Assembly: GCA_019247395.1 (NCBI GenBank)
Contig: JAFAOZ010000123.1
Coordinates: forward strand, 1 to 6,859
From: Vulcanimicrobiota bacterium
Lineage (GTDB): Bacteria > Vulcanimicrobiota > Vulcanimicrobiia > Vulcanimicrobiales > Vulcanimicrobiaceae
DNA: 6,859 nucleotides
Reading direction: 5' to 3'
Made by a program: the position numbers and the translations under genes. The notes beneath the pieces were generated by a model. It was not told the origin of the DNA. It was given only the letters and a program-made list of their open reading frames with translations, and did not search any database. Shown here in pieces: positions 1-6,179 of this stretch. Within the stretch, counting starts at the first letter, position 1. The number at the start of each line of letters is the position of its first letter.

Positions 1-955
1 GCGCCGTGCCGCCCGGATGGCGTCGCGCGATGTAGGTAATGTACTCCTTAGCGCGCGCAAAGCGGTACGGACCTTGCGCTTCGCCGCCGCACGACGTATC
101 GAGATCCGATTCCCTGGGATTGACGTCGGCCGTTCCCATCAGGTAGACGACGCGCCGTTTCACGTACCGCTCCTCGAACTGCGCGGCCGTTCCGGTAACG
201 TAGGTAGGTGCACCGCGCAGACCGTAGCGCCAGTGGTTGAAATCGGCGCAGTTGCGTTGCGGGTACGGCCGCCAGTCGGTAAAATAAAAATACGACGACG
301 GATTCGAAACGATCAGCCGAACGGGAACGCGCCCGCGGCCGTCGAGCTGGGGTGCCTTCCCGACGACGGCATAGCGTTGCACGATCTGCCCGCCGGCCGA
401 GTGTCCCGCGATGACGATCTCGCGCAGCTTTGGAAAGCGCGCCGCATCGGAAAGCGCGGCGACCATTGCGTCAAAAACGTCGTAGGTGCTGATCGGCGCG
501 GGCGCGAGCGCGTTTGAGCCTCCCGGCCACTTGGAGTCCCAATAGAGCGTTCTCGGCGAAATGTTGTGGTGTGTGACGTCGCTCTTCTCGACGAATTGCG
601 GCGCAACCACCAGCGTGTCGCGCAGCTCGTGTGCCGCATTTGCCGCGATGACGCCGGTATCGTAATAGTAGTCGGCGTCGCGCAAGGCGCCGTGCACGAC
701 GATCAGCGCACGCGTCGCCGTTGCGTCGCCGTCGAGCGATGCGGTAGCAAAGTATCGGGCGTAGCCCGCCCCGGCGGCAGTGCGAACCAAAAACGAACGG
801 TCGGCTAAACGGCCGGAATTATCGGGCTGTGGGGTCGTCGTGACCGGCACCGTGACGCCACAAAGGCTGAGCGTGAGTACGCCGGCGCAGAACCGGAAGC
901 TTCGATGGATGGCTACGCTCCGCTGGAATGGTTGACGAAGCTGGGGTTGAGGCAT
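1..955 (-). CDS. Probable exported alpha/beta hydrolase, C-terminus cut by window edge
   Basis: About 318 residues are readable before the left edge of the window cuts the gene. An alpha/beta-hydrolase core is visible. An oxyanion-type segment ALIVVHGALRDADYYY lies near residues 83-98. The nucleophile elbow GHSAGG at 184-189 puts the catalytic serine at Ser186. A later LMGTADVNPRESDLD segment, about 272-286, probably carries the acid residue. The catalytic His is not seen and presumably lies in the missing end. Residues 18-40 form a basic then hydrophobic stretch (RSFRFCAGVLTLSLCGV), consistent with a Sec signal or membrane anchor. LSLC resembles a lipobox but has Leu at -1, so a lipoprotein is doubtful. 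Cys236 and Cys289 could form a disulfide after export. The ATG at 955 has a weak GGTGGA 5 nt upstream and overlaps the preceding gene by 43 bp, so the two are probably co-translated. The substrate cannot be told; an esterase or lipase-like activity is an inference. Confidence 0.8.
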   Translation of the reverse strand, partial: MPQPQLRQPFQRSVAIHRSFRFCAGVLTLSLCGVTVPVTTTPQPDNSGRLADRSFLVRTAAGAGYARYFATASLDGDATATRALIVVHGALRDADYYYDTGVIAANAAHELRDTLVVAPQFVEKSDVTHHNISPRTLYWDSKWPGGSNALAPAPISTYDVFDAMVAALSDAARFPKLREIVIAGHSAGGQIVQRYAVVGKAPQLDGRGRVPVRLIVSNPSSYFYFTDWRPYPQRNCADFNHWRYGLRGAPTYVTGTAAQFEERYVKRRVVYLMGTADVNPRESDLDTSCGGEAQGPYRFARAKEYITYIARRHPGGTA

Positions 956-1302
956 TGCGTTCCACCGCGATCGCGGCTCACGAAGTCGCCGAGCTGTGCA
1001 GCGACCGCGCTCGGTGCTTCCGGCGGAACCACATATCCGCTAAAGCGCCATTTTCCACAATCTTTGACGTAATACTCGGTTAGGCGCCCCTTCGATTGGA
1101 TGTCGACTCGCGCGTAGCTTTGCACGACCACGATATCCATAATCCTCGACGCATCGGACGCGCCGTGCGAAAGGGCTAAACTTTCCAGTTGGCTGGTGTC
1201 GGTCGACGCACCGCAGTAGGCTGCGGCGGCAGGCAGCGGGTGCAGCCATGAGATCGTCGCCGCCGCAACTGCCAACGCGGTCGAAAAAGAACGTAGGCAC
1301 AT
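913..1302 (-). CDS. Small exported protein of unknown family
   Basis: This is a 129-residue protein I do not recognise. Residues 1-28 look like a classical Sec signal peptide: Arg4, a hydrophobic core (ALAVAAATISWL), a helix breaker at HPLP, and AAAA as a signal peptidase I site with likely cleavage after Ala28. The mature part has about 101 residues and three cysteines (30, 82, 117). It also has a distinctive aromatic/basic stretch, EYYVKDCGKWRFSGYVVPP, at about 76-94. No further membrane segment is seen. The start is well fixed by a strong GGAGGT 8 nt upstream. Longer in-frame starts back to 1443 would run into tlyA on the other strand and would bury the signal peptide. The stop lies 43 bp inside the following hydrolase gene, suggesting coupled translation and perhaps a shared extracytoplasmic task. 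It could be a small periplasmic or secreted accessory protein; no activity can be assigned. Confidence 0.75.
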   Translation of the reverse strand: MCLRSFSTALAVAAATISWLHPLPAAAAYCGASTDTSQLESLALSHGASDASRIMDIVVVQSYARVDIQSKGRLTEYYVKDCGKWRFSGYVVPPEAPSAVAAQLGDFVSRDRGGTQCLNPSFVNHSSGA

Positions 1303-1365
1303 CGTATTTGACCTCCACGTTCGAAGGGGTTCCCAAGGGTGCTTTGCTAAACGGAAGCACGCATC
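1303..1365. promoter_or_regulatory. Divergent spacer between exported-protein gene and tlyA
   Basis: These 63 bp separate two divergent start codons, so at least part of both promoters must lie here or reach into the coding ends. The minus-strand Shine-Dalgarno (1311-1316) and a weaker plus-strand GGAAG (1353-1357, 8 nt before tlyA) are visible. A TTGAC at 1308-1312 resembles a -35 box, but no matching -10 box at 16-18 bp is seen. No convincing sigma-70 promoter or operator could be called. Confidence 0.4.
1311..1316 (-). promoter_or_regulatory. Strong Shine-Dalgarno of the small exported protein gene
   Basis: Read on the minus strand this is GGAGGT, the best Shine-Dalgarno match in the window, 8 nt before the ATG at 1302. 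It decides the start of the exported protein against in-frame upstream codons as far as 1443. Confidence 0.8.
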
Positions 1366-2160
1366 ATGCCGCGGGAAGCGCCTCGAACGAAAGTCCGGCT
1401 CGATGCCGCGGTCGCCGAGCGCAACAACATGACGCGGTCGCAAGCGCGCAGCCTGATCATGGAGGGGCGCGTCAGCGTTGACGGCGCCGTTGTGAATAAA
1501 GCCGGACAGAGCGTCGCAGCAAATGCCACGATCGAGGTCGAGCGGCCGCGCCGCTTCGTCAGCCGCGGCGGCGAAAAGTTAGAGCACGCGCTCGACACGT
1601 TCGGCATAGACGTTCGCGGCGCCGAAGCGCTCGACGTCGGCGCCTCCACCGGCGGCTTCACGGATTGTCTCCTGCAGCGCGGCGCCGCGCGTGTCACGGC
1701 GCTCGACGTCGGCTACGGGCAGCTCGACTGGGGCCTGCGCAACGATCCCCGCGTGTGCGTCATGGAGCGTACGAATTTCCGAACGCTCCCGAACGACGCA
1801 TTCCCGGACGGCTTCGACTTCATCACCGTGGATGCGTCGTTCATTTCGCTGCGCACGATTTTGGCGCGAGCGGTCGCGTATCTGCGTGACGGCGGCGTCG
1901 CGATTGCGCTCGTCAAGCCGCAATTCGAAGCGGGGCGCGCGCGCCTCGGTTCCGGCGGCGTCGTCCGCGACCCGGCGACGCATCGCGACGTCCTGCGCGA
2001 GCTGCGCGCGGCGCTGAGCAGCCTCGGGCTCGTGCCCGTCGGACTGATCGCATCGCCCTTGAGGGGGCCGGCGGGCAACCGTGAATTCCTCTTCGAACTG
2101 CGCCGGCGCGGCGAGCCGTTCGACGACGAACGACTCGAGGCGGTCCTCGGCGAAGGGTGA
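1366..2160 (+). CDS. tlyA: TlyA family rRNA (cytidine-2'-O)-methyltransferase
   Basis: This 264-residue protein is a SAM-dependent ribose methyltransferase. In characterised relatives the enzyme methylates C1920 of 23S rRNA, and in some also C1409 of 16S rRNA, which makes ribosomes sensitive to capreomycin. An N-terminal S4 RNA-binding domain covers about residues 9-58 (RLDAAVAERN..., GRVSVDGAVVNKAG). An FtsJ/RrmJ-type Rossmann fold follows from about 64. The SAM loop is LDVGASTGGFTD (89-100), followed by DVGYGQLDWGLRNDPRV (114-130), both highly typical of TlyA. The catalytic K-D-K-E tetrad appears intact: Lys71 (SRGGEK), Asp156 (VDASFIS), Lys184 (VKPQFE) and Glu240 (GNREF). Length is normal. 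The ATG has GGAAG 8 nt upstream. It is the first gene of a tlyA-nadK-recN operon. The old label haemolysin A for this family is historical and not supported here. Whether it is the one-target or two-target type cannot be decided by eye. Confidence 0.95.
   Translation: MPREAPRTKVRLDAAVAERNNMTRSQARSLIMEGRVSVDGAVVNKAGQSVAANATIEVERPRRFVSRGGEKLEHALDTFGIDVRGAEALDVGASTGGFTDCLLQRGAARVTALDVGYGQLDWGLRNDPRVCVMERTNFRTLPNDAFPDGFDFITVDASFISLRTILARAVAYLRDGGVAIALVKPQFEAGRARLGSGGVVRDPATHRDVLRELRAALSSLGLVPVGLIASPLRGPAGNREFLFELRRRGEPFDDERLEAVLGEG
2152..2157 (+). promoter_or_regulatory. Shine-Dalgarno inside tlyA end, favours nadK start at 2166
   Basis: GAAGGG lies within the last tlyA codons, directly before its stop. 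It is 8 nt from the ATG at 2166 but only 2 nt from the ATG at 2160 and overlaps the GTG at 2157. Spacing therefore favours 2166. The TGATG stop/start overlap at 2158-2162 keeps 2160 as an alternative. Confidence 0.5.
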
Positions 2161-2165
2161 TGGCG

Positions 2166-2993
2166 ATGCTTGCCGTCGAGAAGAAAGTCGTCGGACTCTA
2201 CGTCGATGCGTCGCGCGAGCACGCCCGTTCGATCGGAGCGCGCATCGCGTCGGACTTTCGAGCGAGCGGCTTCGAGGTCGTCGACGGTGCAAGCGCCGCG
2301 CAGGCGGCGTTGATGATTACGGTTGGAGGCGACGGAACGTTGTTGCGCGCCGCGCGCTTTGCAATCGAGTACGACGTTCCGCTGCTGGGCATCAATACCG
2401 GCCGTTTGGGCTTCCTGACCGAGCTCGACGAGGACGATCCGCGATTGCACGATCTCCCGGCACTCGTCGCACGCGGTCTCTTTATGGACGAGCGCACCGC
2501 GCTGCAAGCGGAATACGGCGAGCGGCAGTTCTTCGCCCTCAACGACGTCGTCGTGCGCAAGGGCGAGGTGTCGCGCCTCGTTCCCTTTGGACTCCGGGTC
2601 GACGACGGCGCTTCGACACAAATTGCCGCCGACGGTATTTGCGTTGCAACGCCGACGGGCTCGACGGCATACTTTCTCTCGGCGGGCGGCTCGCTGATCG
2701 CTCCAAGCGCCGACGCGTTCGGCGTCGTGCCGCTGCTGCCGCACACCCTCTTTTCGCGACCGTTGATCGTTCCATCCACGTCCCGGATCGAGATCACATC
2801 CGATTTGGAATCGGCGCAAGCGCATTTGGAGTGCGACGGCGACGTGCTCTGCGAGGTCGCGCCGAACTCATGCGTCGCGATTCGGCTGCACCCCAAGCGC
2901 GTCTACTTTGCACGCACGGCGCCCTTGCATTTTCTAGAGCGTTTGGAAGCAAAGATGCTCTGGGGCGTTTCCATTAAGGACCCTCGTCGTTAG
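2166..2993 (+). CDS. nadK: NAD kinase
   Basis: NAD kinase phosphorylates NAD+ to NADP+ in the cytoplasm, using ATP or polyphosphate depending on the enzyme, and is the only route to NADP(H) in most bacteria. The 275-residue product has the family hallmarks in order. The GGDGT loop is at 54-58. A segment LLGINTGRLGFLTEL lies at about 73-87. The ALND motif ends at 127. The glycine-rich DGICVATPTGSTAY is at 156-169, followed by SAGGS. PHTLFSRPLIVP covers 192-203, ECDGD is at about 222-226, and the typical ending FLERLEAKMLWG is at 256-267. Length is normal for a bacterial enzyme without extra domains. I chose the ATG at 2166 because of Shine-Dalgarno spacing; ATG 2160 (overlapping the tlyA stop as TGATG) or GTG 2157 would add only two or three residues. 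Contact with tlyA upstream and the 12-bp gap to recN downstream indicate one transcript and likely translational coupling. Confidence 0.95.
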   Translation: MLAVEKKVVGLYVDASREHARSIGARIASDFRASGFEVVDGASAAQAALMITVGGDGTLLRAARFAIEYDVPLLGINTGRLGFLTELDEDDPRLHDLPALVARGLFMDERTALQAEYGERQFFALNDVVVRKGEVSRLVPFGLRVDDGASTQIAADGICVATPTGSTAYFLSAGGSLIAPSADAFGVVPLLPHTLFSRPLIVPSTSRIEITSDLESAQAHLECDGDVLCEVAPNSCVAIRLHPKRVYFARTAPLHFLERLEAKMLWGVSIKDPRR

Positions 2994-2997
2994 AGGT
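2993..2997 (+). promoter_or_regulatory. Shine-Dalgarno of recN touching the nadK stop
   Basis: GAGGT begins on the last base of the nadK TAG stop and lies 8 nt before the recN ATG at 3006. This placement lets ribosomes finishing nadK restart on recN and supports both the recN start and operon structure. Confidence 0.6.
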
Positions 2998-3005
2998 TCC
3001 GCGAC

Positions 3006-4676
3006 ATGCTAAGGCAGCTATCGATCGAGGATTTCGGACTCATCGAGCATGCCGAACTCGAGTTTGCCGCGGGCGCGACGATCTTCACCGGCGAGACCGG
3101 TTCGGGAAAGACGATGCTGATCGGAGCCTTGGATTTTGCGCTTGGGGCGCGTGCGGGCGGTGACGTCGTGCGGCGCGGCGCGCGAAAGGCGCAGGTCACC
3201 CTACTCTTTGATCCCGACGAAACGCTGCGCGCGCGTCTCGCCGCCGACGGCTTCGAGCTCGACCCCGGCGAGGCCGGCACGGTTTCCCGGGAAATGAGCG
3301 ACGCCGGACGCTCGACGCTTCGCCTCAACGGACGCACCGCTACTGCGGCACAGCTTCGCGAGCTTCGCGATGCGATCGCGGAGATCGTCGGACAGCACGA
3401 GGCGCAGCGATTGCTCGCACCAGCATATCATCTCGAGCTGCTCGATCGCTTTGCCGGTGATGAAACCTTGATGCTGCGGCGACGAGTCGCGGCGGCGTAC
3501 GCGCACGCCCACGAGCTTGCCGCGGAGCTCGCACGACTCGAACACGACGATCGTCGTGCGCGCGAACGCTACGACGACGCGGTCTTCGCAGTCCGCGAGA
3601 TCGACGAAGCGCGCGTCGAGCCGGGCGAACCGGAGCGCTTGCGCGACCGGCGCGAGTATCTCGACAACGTCGAGCGCATCGCGGCCGCGCTGCATGCAGC
3701 CCACGAAGCTTTTGCGCGCGACGAGGGCGGAGCGACGGGCACATTGGGAAATGCTGCAGCGTCCCTCGCGGCGGTTGGGAAGTTCGACGCATCCCTGCAC
3801 GAGCTGGCCCAGCGTGCAGAAGCGCTGCAATCAGAGGCAGTAGATATATCGGCCGAACTATCGCGCCAGCTCGACGCTGCAGAATACGATCCGGCGGAGT
3901 TGGAACGGGTCAACGCCCGGCTCGAGTTGATCGAGGCTCTGAAACGCAAGTATGGCGCTACGGTCGCTGAAATTGAAGAAGCGGTGAGCCGCGCGCGGGC
4001 AATCGTCGATGAGTACGAAGGCCGCGACCGGCGCGTTGCCGAGCTGGCAGCGAACGCAACGGCGGCGGAACGCGAGCTGCACGACGCCGCGGCGGCACTG
4101 AGCGCCGCGCGGACGCATGCCGCGACGAAACTGAGCAAACGCGTTCGCGGGGAGTTTTCGGAGCTAGCGCTTGCGTCGGGGCGGTTCGAAGTCAGCTCGG
4201 AGGCGCTCGAACGGATCGGCCCCAACGGCGCGGAGCGCATCGAATTTCTCTTTGCCGCAAATGCCGGCGAGCCGGCGCGGCCGTTATCGCGCGTCGTTTC
4301 GGGCGGCGAGCTTTCGCGCGTTTTGCTGGCCATCGTGGTGGTGCTCGCCGGCGCTCGCGATGCGGGTAGCGCGCTGGTCTTCGATGAGATCGATGCCGGC
4401 ATCGGTGGCGCCACGGCCACCGCCGTCGGCGCGCGCATCGGCGAACTCGCGCGCCGCGGTCAAGTCGTCTGCGTCACCCACTTAGCGCAGCTGGCAACGT
4501 GGGCCGAGCGTCATTACGTGCTGGAAAAGATCGAGCGGAAGCGCGAAACGACCATCGTCGTCCGTTCGATCGCCGGCAAGAACGAGCGCGAAGCCGAGAT
4601 TGCGCGCATGCTCTCGGGAGAGTCGCACGACGCGGCATTGCGGCATGCGCGTGCCCTCCTCGCGCGCAACGCCTAG
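3006..4676 (+). CDS. recN: DNA repair ATPase RecN
   Basis: RecN is an SMC-like ATPase that acts with RecA in double-strand break repair, binding DNA and helping to hold or align broken ends. The 556-residue length is typical. The N-terminal ATPase half has MLRQLSIEDFGLIEHAELEF and Walker A GETGSGKT at 29-36. The RecN-typical GQHEAQRLL is at 129-137. A charged, Ala/Glu/Arg-rich region at about 155-375 should form the antiparallel coiled coil. ALKRKYG at 311-317 is a RecN landmark inside this region. The C-terminal ATPase half carries the ABC signature VSGGELSRVLLA (431-442), Walker B ALVFDEIDAGIGG (456-468) and the His loop VTHLAQLA (490-497). All nucleotide-binding elements look intact. The gene follows nadK by 12 bp and ends 3 bp from the convergent pyruvate kinase gene. 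No LexA-type operator is evident directly upstream, but the operon promoter would lie before tlyA. Assignment is secure. Confidence 0.96.
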   Translation: MLRQLSIEDFGLIEHAELEFAAGATIFTGETGSGKTMLIGALDFALGARAGGDVVRRGARKAQVTLLFDPDETLRARLAADGFELDPGEAGTVSREMSDAGRSTLRLNGRTATAAQLRELRDAIAEIVGQHEAQRLLAPAYHLELLDRFAGDETLMLRRRVAAAYAHAHELAAELARLEHDDRRARERYDDAVFAVREIDEARVEPGEPERLRDRREYLDNVERIAAALHAAHEAFARDEGGATGTLGNAAASLAAVGKFDASLHELAQRAEALQSEAVDISAELSRQLDAAEYDPAELERVNARLELIEALKRKYGATVAEIEEAVSRARAIVDEYEGRDRRVAELAANATAAERELHDAAAALSAARTHAATKLSKRVRGEFSELALASGRFEVSSEALERIGPNGAERIEFLFAANAGEPARPLSRVVSGGELSRVLLAIVVVLAGARDAGSALVFDEIDAGIGGATATAVGARIGELARRGQVVCVTHLAQLATWAERHYVLEKIERKRETTIVVRSIAGKNEREAEIARMLSGESHDAALRHARALLARNA

Positions 4677-4679
4677 CCG

Positions 4680-6113
4680 TTAAGGAATTTGGTGGATCTT
4701 GAGCACGTTGGTGCCGCCGGAGCCGACCGGCATGCCGGTCGTAAATGCGATCAAGTCGCCGGAGCGGACCAGCCCCTCATGCACCATCTGACGCTCGGTC
4801 ATATAGAGCAAGACGTCGATTGAGGCGTACTGATCGATGAGCAGCGATTCGGTGCCCCACAGGAGCGCGAGCCGCCGCGCGACGCGCGGCTCCGGCGTGA
4901 GCGCGACGATGCGCGCGCGTGGTCGGAATGCCGCGATGTGATGCGCGGTGTTTCCCGTCGTCGTGCCGGTGACGATGTAGGGGATGTGCAGCTCGGTGCT
5001 GGCGCGCGTCGCCGCTTCCGCGATGGACGAGGCGATCGTCGGCTCGATATTCTCCAAACGGCGGTCGCGCAGGGACGCGTGCGGATAATACTGCTCGACC
5101 TCGCGCGCGATCTCCGCCATCGTTCGCACCGCTTCGGTCGGATACGCGCCAAGGGCCGTCTCCGTTGAGAGCATCACCGCATCGGTTCCATCGAGAATTG
5201 CGTTGGCCACGTCGGTCGCCTCGGCGCGCGTCGGCCGCGGCGACGCGACCATCGATTCGAGCATCTGCGTGGCCGTGACGACCGGTTTGCTCGCGCGATT
5301 GCACTTTGCGATTATCTCTTTTTGAATGATCGGGACGCTTTCGATCGGTACTTCGATTCCCAAATCGCCGCGCGCCACCATGATGCCGTCGGCGGCTGCG
5401 ATAATGTCGTCGAGCTCGGCGAGCGCTTCGTGCTTTTCAATTTTCGCGATAACCGGAACGCGCTGGTTCTTTTCCGCGATGAATGCCTTCGCGCGCTCGA
5501 CGTCCTCGGCCGAGCGCACGAACGAGAGGGCGACGTAGTCGATGCCGCGCTCGAGCCCGAACGCGAGAAACTCGAAGTCGCGATCCGTCACCGACGGGAT
5601 GTTCAGCGAGCCGTCGGGGTAGTTGATACCGACGGACGCGCGCAACTGTCCTCCGAATTCGACCGTCGTATCGATTTCGGTTGCGCTCTTCGCGACGACC
5701 AGCAACGCGATCTGTCCGTCCTGTAAATAGAGTCGCTTGCCGATAGCCACGTCCGACGGAAGATCGCGATAGTTCGTGCCGACTCGCTCCGCCGTGCCGG
5801 CGACCGGCTCGGACGTAATGACGAAACGCGCGCCGCGATCGAGCCGAACCGACGTCGCGCCATCGGCGAGCGGCCCGGTGCGCACTTTGGGCCCGGGCAG
5901 ATCTTGCAGGATCGCAGTATGGATGCCAAGCTCGGCAGAGATGGCACGCGCAGCCTCGATGACGCGGCCGTGTTCTTCGGGCTCGCCGTGCGAAAAATTC
6001 AGCCGCAGCACGTTAGCGCCGGAAACAAAGAGCGAACGCACGATCGCCGGATCGCGCGACGCGGGTCCAATGGTCGCTACGATCTTCGTACGCTTTTGCA
6101 GAATCGCTTCCAT
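4680..6113 (-). CDS. pyk: Pyruvate kinase, PykA-like K+-independent type signature
   Basis: Pyruvate kinase transfers phosphate from phosphoenolpyruvate to ADP, the last ATP-making step of glycolysis. The 477-residue product is full length. It starts with the hallmark KRTKIVATIGPAS (7-19), then RLNFSHG (37-43). The B-domain entry DLPGPKVRTG is at 71-80, the catalytic AKIEK at 223-227, and the metal-binding MVARGDLGIEVP at 245-256. KPVVTATQMLESM (276-288) and PRPTRAEATDVANAILDGTD (292-311) follow, with LSTETALGAYP at 315-325. The C-terminal domain runs from about 358 to 477. Lys76 stands where K+-dependent enzymes have Glu (rabbit Glu117). Leu72 replaces the Thr next to it, and LSTETALG resembles E. 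coli PykA LSAETAAG rather than LSGETAKG. This suggests a K+-independent enzyme. The ATG at 6113 has AAGG 8 nt upstream. A GTG at 6167 is in frame but would add 18 residues unlike the family. It is convergent with recN and divergent from the TonB-like gene. Confidence 0.96.
   Translation of the reverse strand: MEAILQKRTKIVATIGPASRDPAIVRSLFVSGANVLRLNFSHGEPEEHGRVIEAARAISAELGIHTAILQDLPGPKVRTGPLADGATSVRLDRGARFVITSEPVAGTAERVGTNYRDLPSDVAIGKRLYLQDGQIALLVVAKSATEIDTTVEFGGQLRASVGINYPDGSLNIPSVTDRDFEFLAFGLERGIDYVALSFVRSAEDVERAKAFIAEKNQRVPVIAKIEKHEALAELDDIIAAADGIMVARGDLGIEVPIESVPIIQKEIIAKCNRASKPVVTATQMLESMVASPRPTRAEATDVANAILDGTDAVMLSTETALGAYPTEAVRTMAEIAREVEQYYPHASLRDRRLENIEPTIASSIAEAATRASTELHIPYIVTGTTTGNTAHHIAAFRPRARIVALTPEPRVARRLALLWGTESLLIDQYASIDVLLYMTERQMVHEGLVRSGDLIAFTTGMPVGSGGTNVLKIHQIP
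4724..4741. repeat. 18-bp perfect palindrome at the recN/pyk 3' junction
   Basis: CGACCGGCATGCCGGTCG is a perfect palindrome inside the last codons of pyk, starting 48 bp past the recN stop. In RNA it could fold on either strand into a 7-bp GC-rich stem with a CAUG loop. No T-run follows on the plus strand (GTAAATGC), so a classical intrinsic terminator is not shown. It codes for part of the conserved TGMPVG stretch of pyruvate kinase, so it may be a by-product of codon choice. Confidence 0.35.
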
Positions 6114-6139
6114 AGCGTGCGCCTTGTGCGCCGCGAACG

Positions 6140-6151
6140 GCAGGCTCCTGC
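6140..6151. repeat. Inverted repeat GCAGG-CT-CCTGC
   Basis: Two perfect 5-bp arms are separated by 2 bp in the middle of the divergent pyk/TonB-like spacer. It is too short to be significant alone; position makes a regulator-binding site possible. Confidence 0.25.
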
Positions 6152-6157
6152 GGTGAA

Positions 6158-6171
6158 TTAAGCGCACTTAA
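6158..6171. repeat. Inverted repeat TTAAG-CGCA-CTTAA
   Basis: Two perfect 5-bp arms flank a 4-bp centre, 8 bp before the GTG start of the TonB-like gene and about 45 bp before the pyk start. A repressor bound here could block the TonB-like gene or pyk. The match to an operator is by shape only; no known consensus is recognised. Confidence 0.3.
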
Positions 6172-6179
6172 CGCTTCTC

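Larger units (their letters stand above)
6114..6179. promoter_or_regulatory. Divergent spacer between pyk and TonB-like gene
   Basis: These 66 bp lie between two divergent starts and must hold most of both 5' control regions. The pyk side has AAGG (6122-6125 on the minus strand). The right half is AT-richer than its surroundings (GAATTAAGCGCACTTAACG), as expected for a promoter. Two short inverted repeats sit at 6140-6151 and 6158-6171. No well-spaced -35/-10 pair could be recognised. Confidence 0.4.

Noticed and set aside
17..808. Plus-strand open frames at 17-517 and 566-808
   Set aside because: They are antisense to the hydrolase frame, which has a continuous alpha/beta-hydrolase core with GHSAGG.
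1303..1443. Extended start of the small exported protein at 1443
   Set aside because: It would overlap tlyA on the other strand, bury the signal peptide and ignore the strong GGAGGT before 1302.
1366..2160. Haemolysin function for TlyA
   Set aside because: The S4 domain and the complete rRNA methyltransferase tetrad explain the protein; the haemolysin name is historical.
1713..2825. Long minus-strand open frame of 370 codons across tlyA and nadK
   Set aside because: It lies antisense to two genes with intact family motifs, has a low-complexity Arg/Ser-rich translation and no recognisable domain. It is an effect of high GC at third codon positions.
2081..2977. Second plus-strand frame of 298 codons overlapping nadK
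   Set aside because: It is Arg-rich without motifs, while the nadK frame carries every NAD kinase hallmark.
3543..3558. Perfect palindrome CACGACGATCGTCGTG in recN
   Set aside because: It lies mid-gene in repeated GAC/GAT/CGT codons of a charged segment and has no positional reason to be functional.
3569..4438. Minus-strand open frame of 289 codons inside recN
   Set aside because: The translation is almost only Ser, Ala and Arg, typical of an antisense shadow of an Ala/Glu/Arg-rich coiled-coil gene.
5322..6161. Plus-strand open frames inside pyruvate kinase
   Set aside because: They mirror conserved pyruvate kinase codons and show no family features of their own.
6114..6167. Extended GTG start of pyruvate kinase at 6167
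   Set aside because: The added 18 residues are unlike the family, which begins shortly before the KRTKIVATIGPAS-type motif, and the ATG at 6113 has AAGG at good spacing.
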